A stretch of 35,016 nucleotides of DNA, taken from Heliocybe sulcata. Its lineage: Eukaryota > Basidiomycota > Agaricomycetes > Gloeophyllales > Gloeophyllaceae. Below the pieces are notes generated by a model. That model made no database searches. It saw only the letters and a list, made by a program, of their open reading frames with translations, and had not been told where the DNA came from. This document shows positions 1 to 10,024 of this stretch, piece after piece. How positions within the stretch are numbered: position 1 is the stretch's first letter; the number at the start of each line of letters is the position of its first letter. The position numbers and the translations under genes were made by a program. The stretch lies in assembly GCA_004369045.1 (NCBI GenBank), contig ML213506.1, positions 1,292,623 to 1,327,638 of the forward strand, in the 5' to 3' direction.

Positions 1-276
1 ATGTTGTAAAAACCTCATATAAACAGCCCAGTATACCATACAAATCCAGTATAAAGCTACTGCAAACCCCCTACATCCACAGTATAATATGCCCTCCACC
101 ATATATACATCCTATATAAATCTACCTCAACCATATATAAATGTATCACACATGTGGTTGCATTATATCACATATAATCCGACTGCAACACATATCATAT
201 AAGGACTACTAAAGTAGTGTATATGACTTCACCACAGTTGTGGTCAATTATATATAAAGACTAGTGACCACTAGTG
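1..276 (-). mobile_element. Terminal arm of an AT-rich DNA element ending in CACTAGTG (truncated by window start)
   Basis: This is AT-rich sequence built of short recurring motifs such as TATATAAAT and CAGTATAA. It ends at 269-276 with the palindrome CACTAGTG. A subterminal perfect palindrome, ACCACAGTTGTGGT, lies at 231-244. Read on the minus strand, the arm matches 29483-29755 almost base for base, so it is the end of a sister copy whose body lies left of the window. Similar ends occur at 4793, 5398, 13125 and near 21125. No coding sequence is seen. The arrangement resembles the subterminal repeat zones of CACTA-like or KDZ DNA transposons; the superfamily assignment is inference from the copy at 13125-21125, which encloses a KDZ transposase. 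Confidence 0.7.
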
Positions 277-1355
277 ACATAACGACGACGCGACGTAGAA
301 CATTCGGCTCTCGATGAGCGGGATAAGACGCAATGAGTTCGGCCTCCAACGGGGCACTCGACAGCAACAAGTGGCAGCGACACGGGTTCGGCTAGCAAAT
401 AGCGACACTTCTTCGGCCCTCGAGTGGGCAAGCGTTTGGCCTACAGAGAGGCAAGGCCGACCAGCAGCGACAAGTAGTAAGCGAGAGTGAGCGTAAAGTT
501 GGCGAGATAAGATAACGAGTGTGTGCTGCTGGCGGTGATGGGATCGCATTTGTGTGAGATTTTTGTAAGCTAGTTGTGCGCGTTTGACTTGAACGCGGGA
601 TGTGAGGGTAAAACGGGGGGCATTCGTTGCAAACACGATGGCGTTCTCATAGATACAACGGTACCTATATACAATGTCCGAGAGTCGTTATCTACGTGTG
701 CGACCGTTGCGCGACAGCACGTACCTCAATACTACGGAAACAATAAAAGATAAGCGGAAAGCGATATAAATGGTATAGAGCACGCCGATGCACGCGCGCG
801 TTCATGCAAGCTCGAAATAAAATTAAAAACATAAATTCAAAATTCCAACAATGCAGATCTGAAGTCAAAAGTTATCAAAGGTATTACTGAATTTCGAATT
901 TAGTCCAAAAAATCCTTTAAATTCCTAACTTACCAAAGCATTTGGATAAATTTTGCTTTATTTGGACATCTGATTTGCATTCAGGCAGCTCTGATTTTCA
1001 AATTCTGCTCCTGAACTAGTGGTTCACCTTTATTTTGGTATGCAGATAAGTCACTAAAGGTTATATATGGTATTGACAAGTTGGTGTACCTAAATTGGAA
1101 CTTTCCCCTGATAATTGCAGATATTGAAGTATTCTAACTTTAGTATTGTGTGCGACAGCCTCCCTAAATATGGAATGACAGTCAAACATTTTGAGTCCAG
1201 TTTGCTAGCATCTGAATTTCCATGTATCCGATGTGTCAGTCACTGTAGTGAGCGAACTGATAGATTAGATATACCTGTGTGAATATGGCTACAGGTATGA
1301 TAAGTAAGTAAGATATCAGGAACAGAAGTTATGCAGACATATGTCGGAAATCCAG
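277..1355. other. No gene recognised
   Basis: 277-about 820 is fairly GC-rich, rich in CGA/TCG trinucleotides, and holds a 121-codon minus-strand open frame (271-636) of low-complexity composition with no recognisable domain. 820-1355 is AT-rich, with no open frame worth calling. The minus strand has TATATAG-like boxes near 670 and 760, which would suit a decayed promoter or LTR fragment, but no termini or repeats were found. Confidence 0.5.
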
Positions 1356-2805
1356 TGATATGGCTGATTGGGTTCTTGGCTCCGAAAACACCTTTTGGGG
1401 TTGTTTTGCAATCACAGTGAGGTCACGACTCTATCATGCATACACTCACCACTGGCAGCTCCCTGGAAGGCGAGCAACAACTATACTGGCAACCCTGACC
1501 ATTCACTCTGGTGGCGACATTGTGACTCTATTCCCTGCAGCATGGCAACACTCAGTCTATTCAGCAGGACACAGTTCAAATGATCTATTCTCGTCTCGCA
1601 GGCTATTCTTGGGCATGGCAACAACAACGCGTAATCTCCAGCAGCTGGATCTTTCCGATTAAGTCACCAGTAACTCGGCACAACACAGCCCAGTTGGTAC
1701 TGAGGAGTCTAGGCCATGGTGGCATTCTAGATTGACCATCCCACTTGGCATTCCACCTGTCTTTCCCATCATTGCCACACCACCTGTTGGGGCGCATGCT
1801 CAGGGCACTCATACACATCAAATTATGGCCTCCATCATCAGCTTCCGGCACCCTCCGCACGATGCATCACCATCCCGACCCACTTCCTCTTTTGGCATGC
1901 CCACACCCCTCTTTGGCAACTACACCCACCACCCACATTCCTGTGGCATCACTGAGTCGACACAAGGTCTCGTACGGCATAGCGTGAGGACAAGACATGC
2001 TGCACATCTCAAACTAGGACTCGAGCATACTCATGCAGGTGCCGTGCTGTGAGGAGACTATGGGGTTGGTAGAAGGAATTAGGTACAGGGCAGTTGGGGC
2101 GATGTGCACCTTGTGGACAAGTGCACAATGCAGGACATGGGTTGCGGGAGTTGATTTTTTGTTCATGTTCGACTGCAAGTAGTATAGCAGTGACATTTGT
2201 ATTTAATCTCTTTCTCTTTGCCTGGAAAATACAAGTTATCTTCACCCTTTGTATTTCAGTCTCGGCATCAGAGTTTCCTCTCGAGAATAAGGCTAGCATC
2301 TGCCTTCTGACTTCACCCAGAGTTTACTGCAAACCTTCTGACAGCATGCACAACTAGTAAGTCCCGCAATTTCGAGCATTCCTAAGTTCAGCCTTGTGCA
2401 CTGCCACTATCATTGATCACCTTCAAGTCCCTCCGAGTTTTTAGAGTTCCGCACAGTGCCCTGACAGCATTGTGTGCACATCTTGACCACATCGCATAGG
2501 CGACCCCAAATCCGCTCCCTCCAAGTCCATGAGACCAAGTGCGTGCTCTGCGACAGCTCAAAAGTTACAGTCAGAAGTGTGCTCGTAGTGCATTAGATTC
2601 ACATCATCAAGCAGTGTCAGATACAAGCAACACCCAAAGTGAGTGTATCAATTTGAGACTGCCGCACAACTGTGACCAGTCTGCGTCAAACTACCTTTAG
2701 CTCCACCTATACATCTTACCTACACCCTATCTGTCCAAATGATATCATACCCCTCATTACCCCAGCCCTCGCATCCATCTAGCATCAAGGGTTTGGTGCT
2801 ATGCT
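1356..2805 (+). mobile_element. LTR-like unit, subfamily B, copy 1 (3' end lost)
   Basis: It begins TGATATGG at 1356 and carries the family's 5' signature (GGTTCTTGGCTCCGAAAAC). It matches the complete copy at 5543-7054 along its length. It contains the shared block ACAAGTTATCTTCACCCTT near 2230 and the 3' block with the CACCAAGGG-type hairpin at 2781-2800. It stops short about 60 bp before the expected TTTCA end, because it is fused head to head with an inverted copy at about 2806. Short open frames inside it are shared repeat sequence, not genes. It is probably a solo LTR or a non-autonomous LTR-type unit. Confidence 0.7.
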
Positions 2806-2908
2806 TAACACACAATGAAACCTGCAAAATGAGACCTAAGGGGAGACACACCCACAAAGCATGGCACCAATCCCTTGGTGCTAGATGAATGCGAGGTCCA
2901 GGGTAATG
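2755..2908. repeat. Foldback centre of the 2.6 kb inverted repeat
   Basis: Arms 2755-2805 and 2858-2908 are imperfect reverse complements, each containing the unit's 3' hairpin block. They are separated by about 50 bp that belong to the minus-strand copy only. The break is asymmetric, as expected from a rearrangement or a second insertion rather than a palindromic transposon end. Confidence 0.6.
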
Positions 2909-3938
2909 AAACTTTGCAAGCTGTTGCAGAGCGTGTGCTGGTCGCACAGACACGGAGGGAGTGGATTTGGGGTTGCCTATGCGATGCAATCAAGGTGTGC
3001 ATATAATGCTGTCAGTGCGCTTTGCATAAATCTAAAACTCGAAGGGACTCGAACACGATCAACAAAACAGGTGGCGCACGAGGCCAGACTTAGGAAAACT
3101 CGCAACTGAGGGACTTACTCGTCACGCGCACTGTCAGAAAGTTCGCGATAAACTCTGGGTGAAGTCGGAAGGCAGACGACAGCCTTGTTCTCAAGAGGAA
3201 ACTCTGGCACCAGGACTGAAATACGAAGGGTGAAGATAACTCATATTTTCCAGGCAAAGAGAAAGAGATTAAATACAAATGTCACTGCTACACTACACAC
3301 CATCGAACATGAACAGAAAACCACTTTCTGCAACCCATCTCCTGCATCGCGTGCTCATCCACAAGGCATGCATCGCCCCAACCGCCCTGTACCTAACTCC
3401 TTCTACCAACCCCATAGTCTCCTCGCAGCACAGCACCTGCATGAGTATGCTCGAGTCCTAGTTTGAGATGTGCAGCATGTCTTGTCCTCATGCTACACCA
3501 TACAAGACCTTGTGTTGACACGGCTATGCCACAGTAACTTGAGTGGCGGGCGTAGTTGCCGAAGAGGGGTGCAGATGTGCTGAAAGAGGAAGTGGGTCGG
3601 GTGGGTGATGCGTCACATGGAGGGAGCCGGAAACCAATGATGGAGGTGGTGATTGATGTGTATGAGTGCCCTGAGCATGCACCCGATGGGCGGCAGTGGC
3701 GATGATGGGAACGACAGGCAGGACGCCAAGTGGGATGGTCGATCTAGAATGACTCGGAGGCCTAGACACCTCGGAACCGAACGGGCTGTGTTGTGCCGAG
3801 TTGCCGGTGACTTGATCGGAAAGATCCGGCTGCTGGAGCCTACGCATTGTTGTGGCCATGTCCAAGAATAGCTCCGAGACAGAAATAGATCGTTTGAACT
3901 GTGTCCCGCTGAATAGACAGAGTGTTGCCACGCTGCGG
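2806..3938 (-). mobile_element. LTR-like unit, subfamily B, copy 2 (both ends truncated)
   Basis: Its reverse complement matches copy 1 from about 1537 to the 3' block. The 5' 180 bp or so is missing (it starts at GCAGCGTGGC, 3938). About 180 bp near 2925 that are present in copy 1 are absent here, and the last few bases before TTTCA are also lost. Together with copy 1 it makes a 2.6 kb inverted repeat. The next unit (3939) abuts directly. Confidence 0.65.
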
Positions 3939-4792
3939 TAATACACCCTACGTGTCTCAGAGCGCCGAAAACGCATTTTCGAGCTGTTTGCTCAGATTCC
4001 CACGCTCTGTGCGATAGTGAGCGTATCCGCGGCATCGCTCTACGAGCGATATTCAAGTTTGTATGGATTTTTCCGTTATCTCCTGGCTTTTCCCGAACTC
4101 CGACCTCGCCCAACAGCCTCTCCGAATCGTTCCACAGGCTGTCGCTGGCCTCTCGATATGCAGCGCTGCAGCGGCGCTGCATCGGCGTTGCTGTCGGCGC
4201 CGGCGGCACATCGTAGCGGTGCGGTGCAGCGACACAGCGACACTTCGGCAATGGCCGGCAGTCCTATTCCAGGTCGCCTCAGTCATCTCGAGTCATTTCC
4301 GAGAGTGTGCGTGCCTTGCCGGCCCCGTTCGTCATCCGGCAGCGCTTTTGATGCGACGAGCGCACATTCCCACGCTTGTGTCAGACAGCGGCCGCTTCCG
4401 TATATGAATGCTGCAGCTCCAGGAGCTTGTTCCGAGGTTCGGGGTTTGGTTTAGTCTGTCTTATTGTTTTGCATATAGCTATTGTTCTTATTGTTTAGCA
4501 CAGGGACCTCGGATATTTGGTTTAGGCAGGTAGACTACTAGAGTAGCACCTCCTGTACTTGTAATTTAGGTTTCAGAGGCTACCAGAGTCCCCCCAGAGC
4601 TTGTATCTCATCCTCCCTGCACAATCTAGTGTTTCCCTCTCTTCCCTGCGTCTCCATCTGAGTTTCCTGCGTCTTTGTCACTAATCCCACTCATTGTCGC
4701 TAAACCCGCTAATCGTCGCTAAAGTCGCTGCGCTAAACTGCTGGCAAGCCTTGCTCACTATCCTGCGCTTCTCGGAATCGTCGCCGCTCTGC
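3939..4792 (+). mobile_element. LTR-like unit, subfamily C, copy 1 (3' truncated)
   Basis: It starts TAATACACCCTACGTG, a decayed form of the family start TGATAYGCCTCTACGTG, followed by CCGAAAACGCATTTTCG. The first ~500 bp match the copies at 15640, 28630 (minus) and 34479. The more divergent downstream part (4450-4792) has the same order of motifs as the complete copy at 27548-28630. It is cut at 4793 by the CACTAGTG element. The flanking GCGG (3935-3938) resembles the targets of its relatives. Confidence 0.65.
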
Positions 4793-5398
4793 CACTAGTG
4801 GGCCCTAACTCAACATATAATATGACCAGATCTCCCCTATAGTTATACAAAGTGCCCATACATTTGATATAAATCCAATATAAAGCAACCTGCAAAGGTA
4901 TATAGCTGATATATATGCACATAATATGAGCCAGATTCGGTATAATGCTATATAAATGCACCAGCAAATGGCATGTATCCAGTATAACTGCCCTGCAAGT
5001 TTATATAAAGGCACCTCAATATCATACACCCCATATATAAATATAGCAGTGCAGTATACAATCCCATATAAACTGACAAACAGAGCATACAAATGCAGTA
5101 CAAACCCCCTGCCACATCTCATAAACCCAGTATAAATAGCCTGAGATACCCTACAATTCTGGTATAAATCCAGTGCCATCCTATACATGCGCAGTATAAT
5201 GTCCCCTTAACCATATACAGTCAATATATACATCATATATAATCCTGGCTCAATCATGTATAAGCATACCATAATGTGGTCAAATTATATCCAGTATAAT
5301 GCAACTACAACCATAAACATATATGGAGTACTAAAGTGGTGCATATGAGTTTACCATAGTTGTGGTAAAATATATATATGAGTTAGGGCCCACTAGTG
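4793..5398. mobile_element. 606-bp non-autonomous element with CACTAGTG terminal inverted repeats
   Basis: Perfect 20-bp terminal inverted repeats (CACTAGTGGGCCCTAACTCA) lie at 4793-4812 and 5379-5398. The interior is AT-rich, with recurring TATAAATCCAGTATAA-like motifs and no believable gene. The two frames of 69 and 127 codons on the minus strand are products of the repeated motif. A TTTACCATAGTTGTGGTAAA palindrome sits just inside the right end, as in the other copies. The left flank is an LTR-like unit and the right flank is a SWIM-domain gene, so no target duplication can be shown. Similarity of its ends to the KDZ element at 13125-21125 suggests mobilisation by that element (inference). 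Confidence 0.8.
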
Positions 5399-5542
5399 GT
5401 CCCGAGTCTGAGTGAGACTGGCTTGACATATGAGTGCTATTCAGCTCTTGCAACCAATTTTGATCCATTGCTGAGGAAGTACCTCATATTTCTGGGGTTT
5501 AACTGCACAAGTAACTGTGACTGCAAAGACTTCACTTACCGC

Positions 5543-7054
5543 TGATACGGCCGATCAGGGTTTAGTGCTCCGGAAACGCGTTTTAGGGTCATTTTGCAAT
5601 TGCGGCGACGACACGACTCTATTGTGCATATGCTCACCGCTGACAGCTCCTTGGAAGGTGAGCAACGACTCTACTGGCGACCCCGACTATTCACTCTGGC
5701 GGTGAACTTGTGACTCTATTCCCTGCAGCGCGGCGACACTCTCTCTATTCAGCGGAACTCACTTCAAAACAATCTATTCTAGTCTCAGAGGCTATTCTTG
5801 GACATGGCCACAACAACGCGTAGGCTCCGGCGGCCGGATCTTTCCGACCAAGTCACCGGCAACTTGGCACAACACAGCCCGTTTGGTTCCGAGGAATCTA
5901 GGCTCTTGAGTGATTCTAGATCGACCATCCCACTCAATGTCCCGCCTGTCATTCCCATCATCGCCTCCGCCACCCATCGGGGCGCATGCTCAGGGCACCC
6001 ATACACATCAAATCACTGCCTCCATCATTGGTTTCCGGCTCCCTCCGCACAACGCATCACTCGCCCAACCCACTTCCTCTTCTGGCACAACCGCACCCCT
6101 ATTCAGCAACTACGCCCGCCACTCAAGTTACTGTGGCATCGCTGCATCAACACAAGGTCTCGTACGGCGTGGCGTGAGGACAAGACTTGCCGCGCGTTTC
6201 AAACTAGGCTACGAGCATACTCATGCAGGCACTGCGCCACAAGGAGATGATAGGACTGGTAGGAGGAGTTAAGTACAGGGCGGTTGGGGCGATGCGCGCC
6301 TTGTGGACGAGAGTGCGGCGCAGGAGATGGCTTGCAGAAGTTGGTTTTCTCTTCATGTTCGACTGCGAGTAGTGTAGCGGCAACATTTGTACTTAATCTC
6401 TTTCTCTTTGTCTCCAAAACACAAGTTATCTTCACCCTTCATATCTCATTCTCAGCGCCAGAGTTTCCTCCAGAGTATAAGGCTGTTGTCTGCCTTCTGA
6501 CTTCACCCAGAGTTTGCGTGAACCTTCCGACAGCGCGCGCATCAAGTAAGCCCTTCAATTCGAGTTTTCCCAAGTCCGGCCTCGTGCGCCATCTGTCTCG
6601 TTAATCGCATCTGAGCTCCCTCGAGTTTTAGAGTGATGCACAGCGCACCGACAGTGTTGTATGTGCGCCTCGATCGCATTGCATAGGTGACCCCGAATCC
6701 GCTCCCTCTGAGACCGTGCAACAAGCGCGCTCTGCGACAGCTTGCAAAGTTATCTTTAGAAGCACGCACCGAGTGCATTAGAATTGCATCGTCAAGCGGG
6801 GTATGATACAAGTGCCTCCCAAAGTGAGCGTATCGATCTGAGACTGCCGCATGACTGCGACTGGTCTGCGCCAACCTACCTTTAGCCCCACCTATACATC
6901 TTACCCTACCCTATCCCTCTGAACGTCTATCATACCCTTTGTTACCCCGGACCTCACAGCCATCTAGCACCAAGGGTTTGGTGCTACACTTTGTGGTTGT
7001 TGTTCCCCTTCAGGTCTCATTCCTGCGGGTTTCATTGCATGTTAGTGCCTTTCA
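5543..7054 (+). mobile_element. LTR-like unit, subfamily B, copy 3 (complete, 4-bp target duplication)
   Basis: This is a complete 1512-bp unit, TGATACGG...GCCTTTCA, flanked by CCGC at 5539-5542 and 7055-7058. Termini TGA/TCA with a 4-bp duplication are what an LTR-retroelement integrase leaves, so a solo LTR is the simplest reading. There is an AT-rich promoter-like tract (TTTGTACTTAATCTC) near 6380, then the family block ACAAGTTATCTTCACCC. The 3' ~150 bp (from ATACCCTTTGTTACCCCGG) are shared by every subfamily in the window. The frames of 150, 120 and 110 codons inside it recur in degenerate form in copies 1 and 2 and have no recognisable domain. Confidence 0.8.
6965..6986 (+). other. Conserved hairpin in the 3' block of the LTR-like family
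   Basis: TAGCACCAA and TTGGTGCTA form a perfect 9-bp stem around GGGT. The equivalent in the unit at 10505-11859 is at 11773-11794 (TACCACCAA / TTTGTGGTA). There the third pair has changed from G-C to C-G, a compensatory change. Weaker versions are at 2781-2800, in the fragment at 9000-9176 and at 27612-27630. It is probably an RNA-level element such as a 3'-end or packaging signal; that role is inference. Confidence 0.5.
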
Positions 7055-7634
7055 CCGCAGTGGAGCATGCAAGCATGGCCAGCTTTGGCAATCCAAAATA
7101 CCCTCCCTTCTCCTCGTTAATCTACCGATCACTCCAGAACAGGCACGGGCCATCCAGGCCAGTATGCTGTCATCCACCAAGTCGAGCGACCAGCAATTGG
7201 CACCTAGTCTGATACAGCATGCTGCTGCTGCAGTAGAGAAGACCTTGGAAGAGGTGGATACTCCCGGAGGGCTTGAGGAGGAGGATGATGCAGGTGAGTA
7301 TGACGATGACAGTGATGACACAGAGAGTGTTGCGACTGATGCAACTGGTGATGCTGTGACCAGTGATGCTGAAGACATTGAACTTGAGTCTGCGTACCAC
7401 TTCATGGACCTACCACGTCGAGGAAACATGAAGGCAGGCATTGATTGGCAAGCAGTGTTGCACGTCTTCTACGAGTTGCCACAAGTCGCACCAAAGCTCG
7501 GGGATATGGTGTTCTATTTCAGGGATGTATGTTTGGCAGTGGCAGACCACTGTGATGAAAGCAGTCATATGCACCTCGCTAGCTCAGCGATTCATGTTAT
7601 TTACTTAGGCCTTAGGACTGACAGTAGTATCTAA

Positions 7635-7953
7635 TCAAATCCTTGTACTCGTGCTGGACACAGTGAAATACTTGCATATTTGTCTCCGGGCACCCAACAA
7701 TGATGCAATTTGCATATCTCTGGTTGTCTGCATGCAGAAAATGTGCATTCCAAATAAGGAAGGTAAGTGCTAAGGCTTTGCCTCCGTTTGACAACCCAAT
7801 GCAACTGGTGTTCTTATAGTGTGATTCTGCACCCTCCTGTCTCTGAGCACCTGTAAATATTGGCTCTGTAATTTCTGTACTACCATATCTGGGCTAGGGC
7901 AGCAATTCGTGGCTCCAAAACAACCACCGCCACCTTCTGGACAGTAAGAATGA
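7635..7953 (+). other. Spacer between broken genes, possible exon remnant
   Basis: A stretch about 7646-7762 reads as LDTVKYLHICLR ... MQKMCIPNKE and ends at a good donor (GGTAAGT). It could be a decayed exon of the SWIM gene in a shifted frame. I do not recognise it and call no gene. Confidence 0.25.
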
Positions 7954-8999
7954 GCTGCACCGTCAGATTCAGTTCCATACCAGTATTGCAGCAAGCGATG
8001 GGCAGCTAGAGGGGTCAAGAACCATGAGAGGTCATGCAGAGCACAACCTGAAAAGCAGGCAGAGCAGGCTAGAGGTGCCGAATTTGGAGAGCGGTATGCT
8101 GCTGGAGGTATGTATATTAACTAAACTGTTATCCTGATAACCCATCCTGTAATTGTAGTGCAAATGCAGACTGCTGCAACTGTTGCTGCAGCAGGTGGAG
8201 CAGCAGCCCAATCCTGACACCCTGCTTCTGCTTGTGAGTCCACCAGCTATTCTCTGCAGGTGACTCTTTACTCAGCATGTACCACAATCCCGACCAGCTG
8301 ACCGCCGATGGGATACATTGTCTGATCTGACAGATGAGAATATACCTGGAGACTCTGGTGAGTATTACTCCCTCTTGTCCACAAATAGAGTATTCTGATG
8401 AGCATATGTAAGATATTCCTCTACTTCAGCTGCTACAGATGATGGATGACATCCAGGTTGAGTATCACCCTGAAAGCAGTCAGCCAATGGTGACCACTCC
8501 GTTTGAGCAGTTCAGCCGGGATTCATCATGATACACCTATCAAGCCGAAGGAGGTGCCCTGGGTGCCATTCTGCTCATGCTTGGACTTTGAGGTGGCTGA
8601 ACTGGCATTGGATGCTGGCTTAATCAAGGCATAGACTGATGCTGTTGTCCACCTCATGCACCATGCAGCAGCTAAGGACCCTTCTGACCTATTTACTCTG
8701 ACTGGCTGGGCAGAGATCATGGAGACTTGGGAAAAGGCTTCAGCACATACAGTTAAAGTATGCCTAGTCTACTGAATGTATTCCTGTTATGTTAATATAT
8801 AATCTATAGCTCCAGAACGATGAAGTGAAGGAGGAGTACAGGGATAAGGAGTATACATTTGATTTTTGTTCTTGGCCCTTGTGGGATTGCATGAGGGAGA
8901 TGCTGGATGATCCTCAGCTCTTCCCTCATATTGTTTGGCATGCCCATAGACTGTCTAAATATGATGGCAGTAATTGGGTGTGGTTCATTCATGAACCAT
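7954..8999 (+). pseudogene. Plavaka-type transposase, N-terminal part (degraded)
   Basis: Three pieces fit the N-terminal organisation of Plavaka transposases, CACTA-related enzymes common in Agaricomycetes. The first is a C-x(n)-H-x(n)-C zinc finger (YCSKRWAARGVKNHERSC, from 7984). It is followed by a 51-nt intron (8108-8158) with GTATGT and TGATAAC signals. The second is the segment PFCSCLDFEVAELALDAGLI (from about 8565), with the family's characteristic 'DFEVAELAL'. The third, after a 52-nt intron (8758-8809), is PLWDCMREMLDD ... WFIHEPLK. An in-frame TAG follows LIKA, where the family normally has Gln, and a further stop follows AAAQS. The gene is cut at 9000 by an LTR-like fragment, so the catalytic core is absent here. 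The start codon is not identifiable. Confidence 0.6.
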
Positions 9000-9176
9000 T
9001 GAAAGGCATGAACACACGGCGAAACCCGCACAGACCTAAAGGGGAGACACAACCACAACGCAAGCACTAACCCCTTGGTGCAAGATGGCTGCAAGGTCTG
9101 GGGCAACAAAGGGTATAGTAAATGTTCGGAGGGAGTCAATAGAAAGGATAGGGCTGAGACTGCCAACCACAGTGCA
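9000..9176 (-). mobile_element. LTR-like unit fragment (3' 177 bp only)
   Basis: Its reverse complement carries the family's 3' block, from CACTGTGGTTGGCAGTCTC through the hairpin to GCCTTTCA, and closely matches 27548-27730. The 5' part is missing. It separates the plus-strand Plavaka remnant from the minus-strand gene, and it donates a spurious ~47-codon tail to that gene's reading frame. Confidence 0.7.
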
Positions 9177-9940
9177 AGCCTTGCTATACAGGAAGTCATC
9201 GTGCGATGCATTGCGCATCAGAACAGGTGCATTGGGAACAATGGCAGCATTTTGCAATGGTGGTGGCCCACTGGCAGCTTGCGAGGTTGACAGCCAGGTA
9301 TTCTGCAATGGCAGTGGCCTACTGGCAGCTTGTGAGATCGATGGCCAGGATGGCGGTGACCTAGTGGTAGCTTGTGAAGTAGATGGCCCAGCTCGTGGTG
9401 CCAGTGTGGTGGTTGCGGGGGGAGCGTTCAGAGGTGCAGATGGAGGTGTCGGGGGAGGCATGAACATGATTCCTTCCCCAAAATCATCTTCATCCTCCCT
9501 GTTGTCCTTGTACGAGTCTATGGTGTACTGCGGCAGATGAAGATCCTGGTAGCAATCCCAGCAGTTGTCTACCGCATCATAGACCATATACTTGTGATCT
9601 ATTGAGCCCCACATGTCGCTGACATTGCCTTGGTTGACGACACACCATTGGTGGATATTACGGTCCTTATCGACCACAGACCACTTGTAGACCATTGCTC
9701 CCTTGCGCCCTGGGCAAGGAAAGCTGCGCTGGGCTTCCTCCCTAGCCCTGTAGGTCCTCATCTGCTCTGCGCTGGCCTTTGCATATATGGCTTTGTGTCG
9801 GGCTTCCCTTCTTGCCAGAAACTCCTGACAAGTCTTGCCTCTGTGCTGACCACCCGAGCCTGGTATTAATTGAAGCCGCGCAGTGCCTTCGGCATGCCTT
9901 GCAACTGGTTCACGATGAGGGCCAACTGGCAATGGCAGAT

Positions 9941-10024
9941 GCGCGCCAGGGGAAAGGGATCTCCGGCGAGGAGGGGGCATTTGCGCGCCAGGGGAAAGGG
10001 ATCTCTGTCGAGGAGGGGGTATTT
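9941..10024 (-). repeat. Two 42-bp tandem repeats in the minus-strand gene
   Basis: The units 9941-9982 and 9983-10024 differ at a few bases and encode two copies of a PPPRxRSLSPGA-type repeat in the proline-rich linker. The length is a multiple of three, so the frame is kept. Confidence 0.8.

Larger units (their letters stand above)
5399..7634 (+). pseudogene. SWIM zinc-finger protein gene, split by an LTR-like insertion, 5' end lost
   Basis: Two open segments, 5399-5542 and 7059-7634, lie in the same frame once the inserted unit 5543-7054 and one copy of its 4-bp duplication (CCGC) are set aside. The junction completes a SWIM-type zinc finger, C-x-C-x9-C-x-H, reading CDCKDFTYR across the left edge and SGACKHGQ across the right edge. 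SWIM fingers bind DNA or protein and are found in Mutator-like transposases and in many basidiomycete proteins of unknown function. Downstream comes a segment beginning LPITPEQARAI, then an acidic linker (EEEDDAGEYDDD), then a stretch ending GLRTDSSI. The 5' part is missing because the CACTAGTG element at 4793-5398 lies immediately upstream. A MULE origin is possible but no transposase core is visible. Confidence 0.65.

Noticed and set aside
271-636. 121-codon minus-strand open frame
   Set aside because: It overlaps the CACTAGTG terminus, has low complexity, and shows no domain or intron signals.
3613-4251. 212-codon minus-strand frame at 3613-4251
   Set aside because: It crosses the junction of two LTR-like units and reads both antisense or sense by chance.
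5798-6272. 150- and 120-codon frames inside the subfamily B unit
   Set aside because: They recur only as degraded frames in other copies, without domains; they are repeat sequence rather than genes.
9036-9176. C-terminal ~47 residues of the 445-codon minus-strand frame
   Set aside because: This part is read from the LTR-like fragment and is not part of the gene.
6939-9176. A transposon bounded by the inverted 3' blocks at 6880-7054 and 9000-9176
   Set aside because: The left block is the end of a complete unit with its own target duplication (CCGC), so the two blocks are independent insertions, not TIRs.
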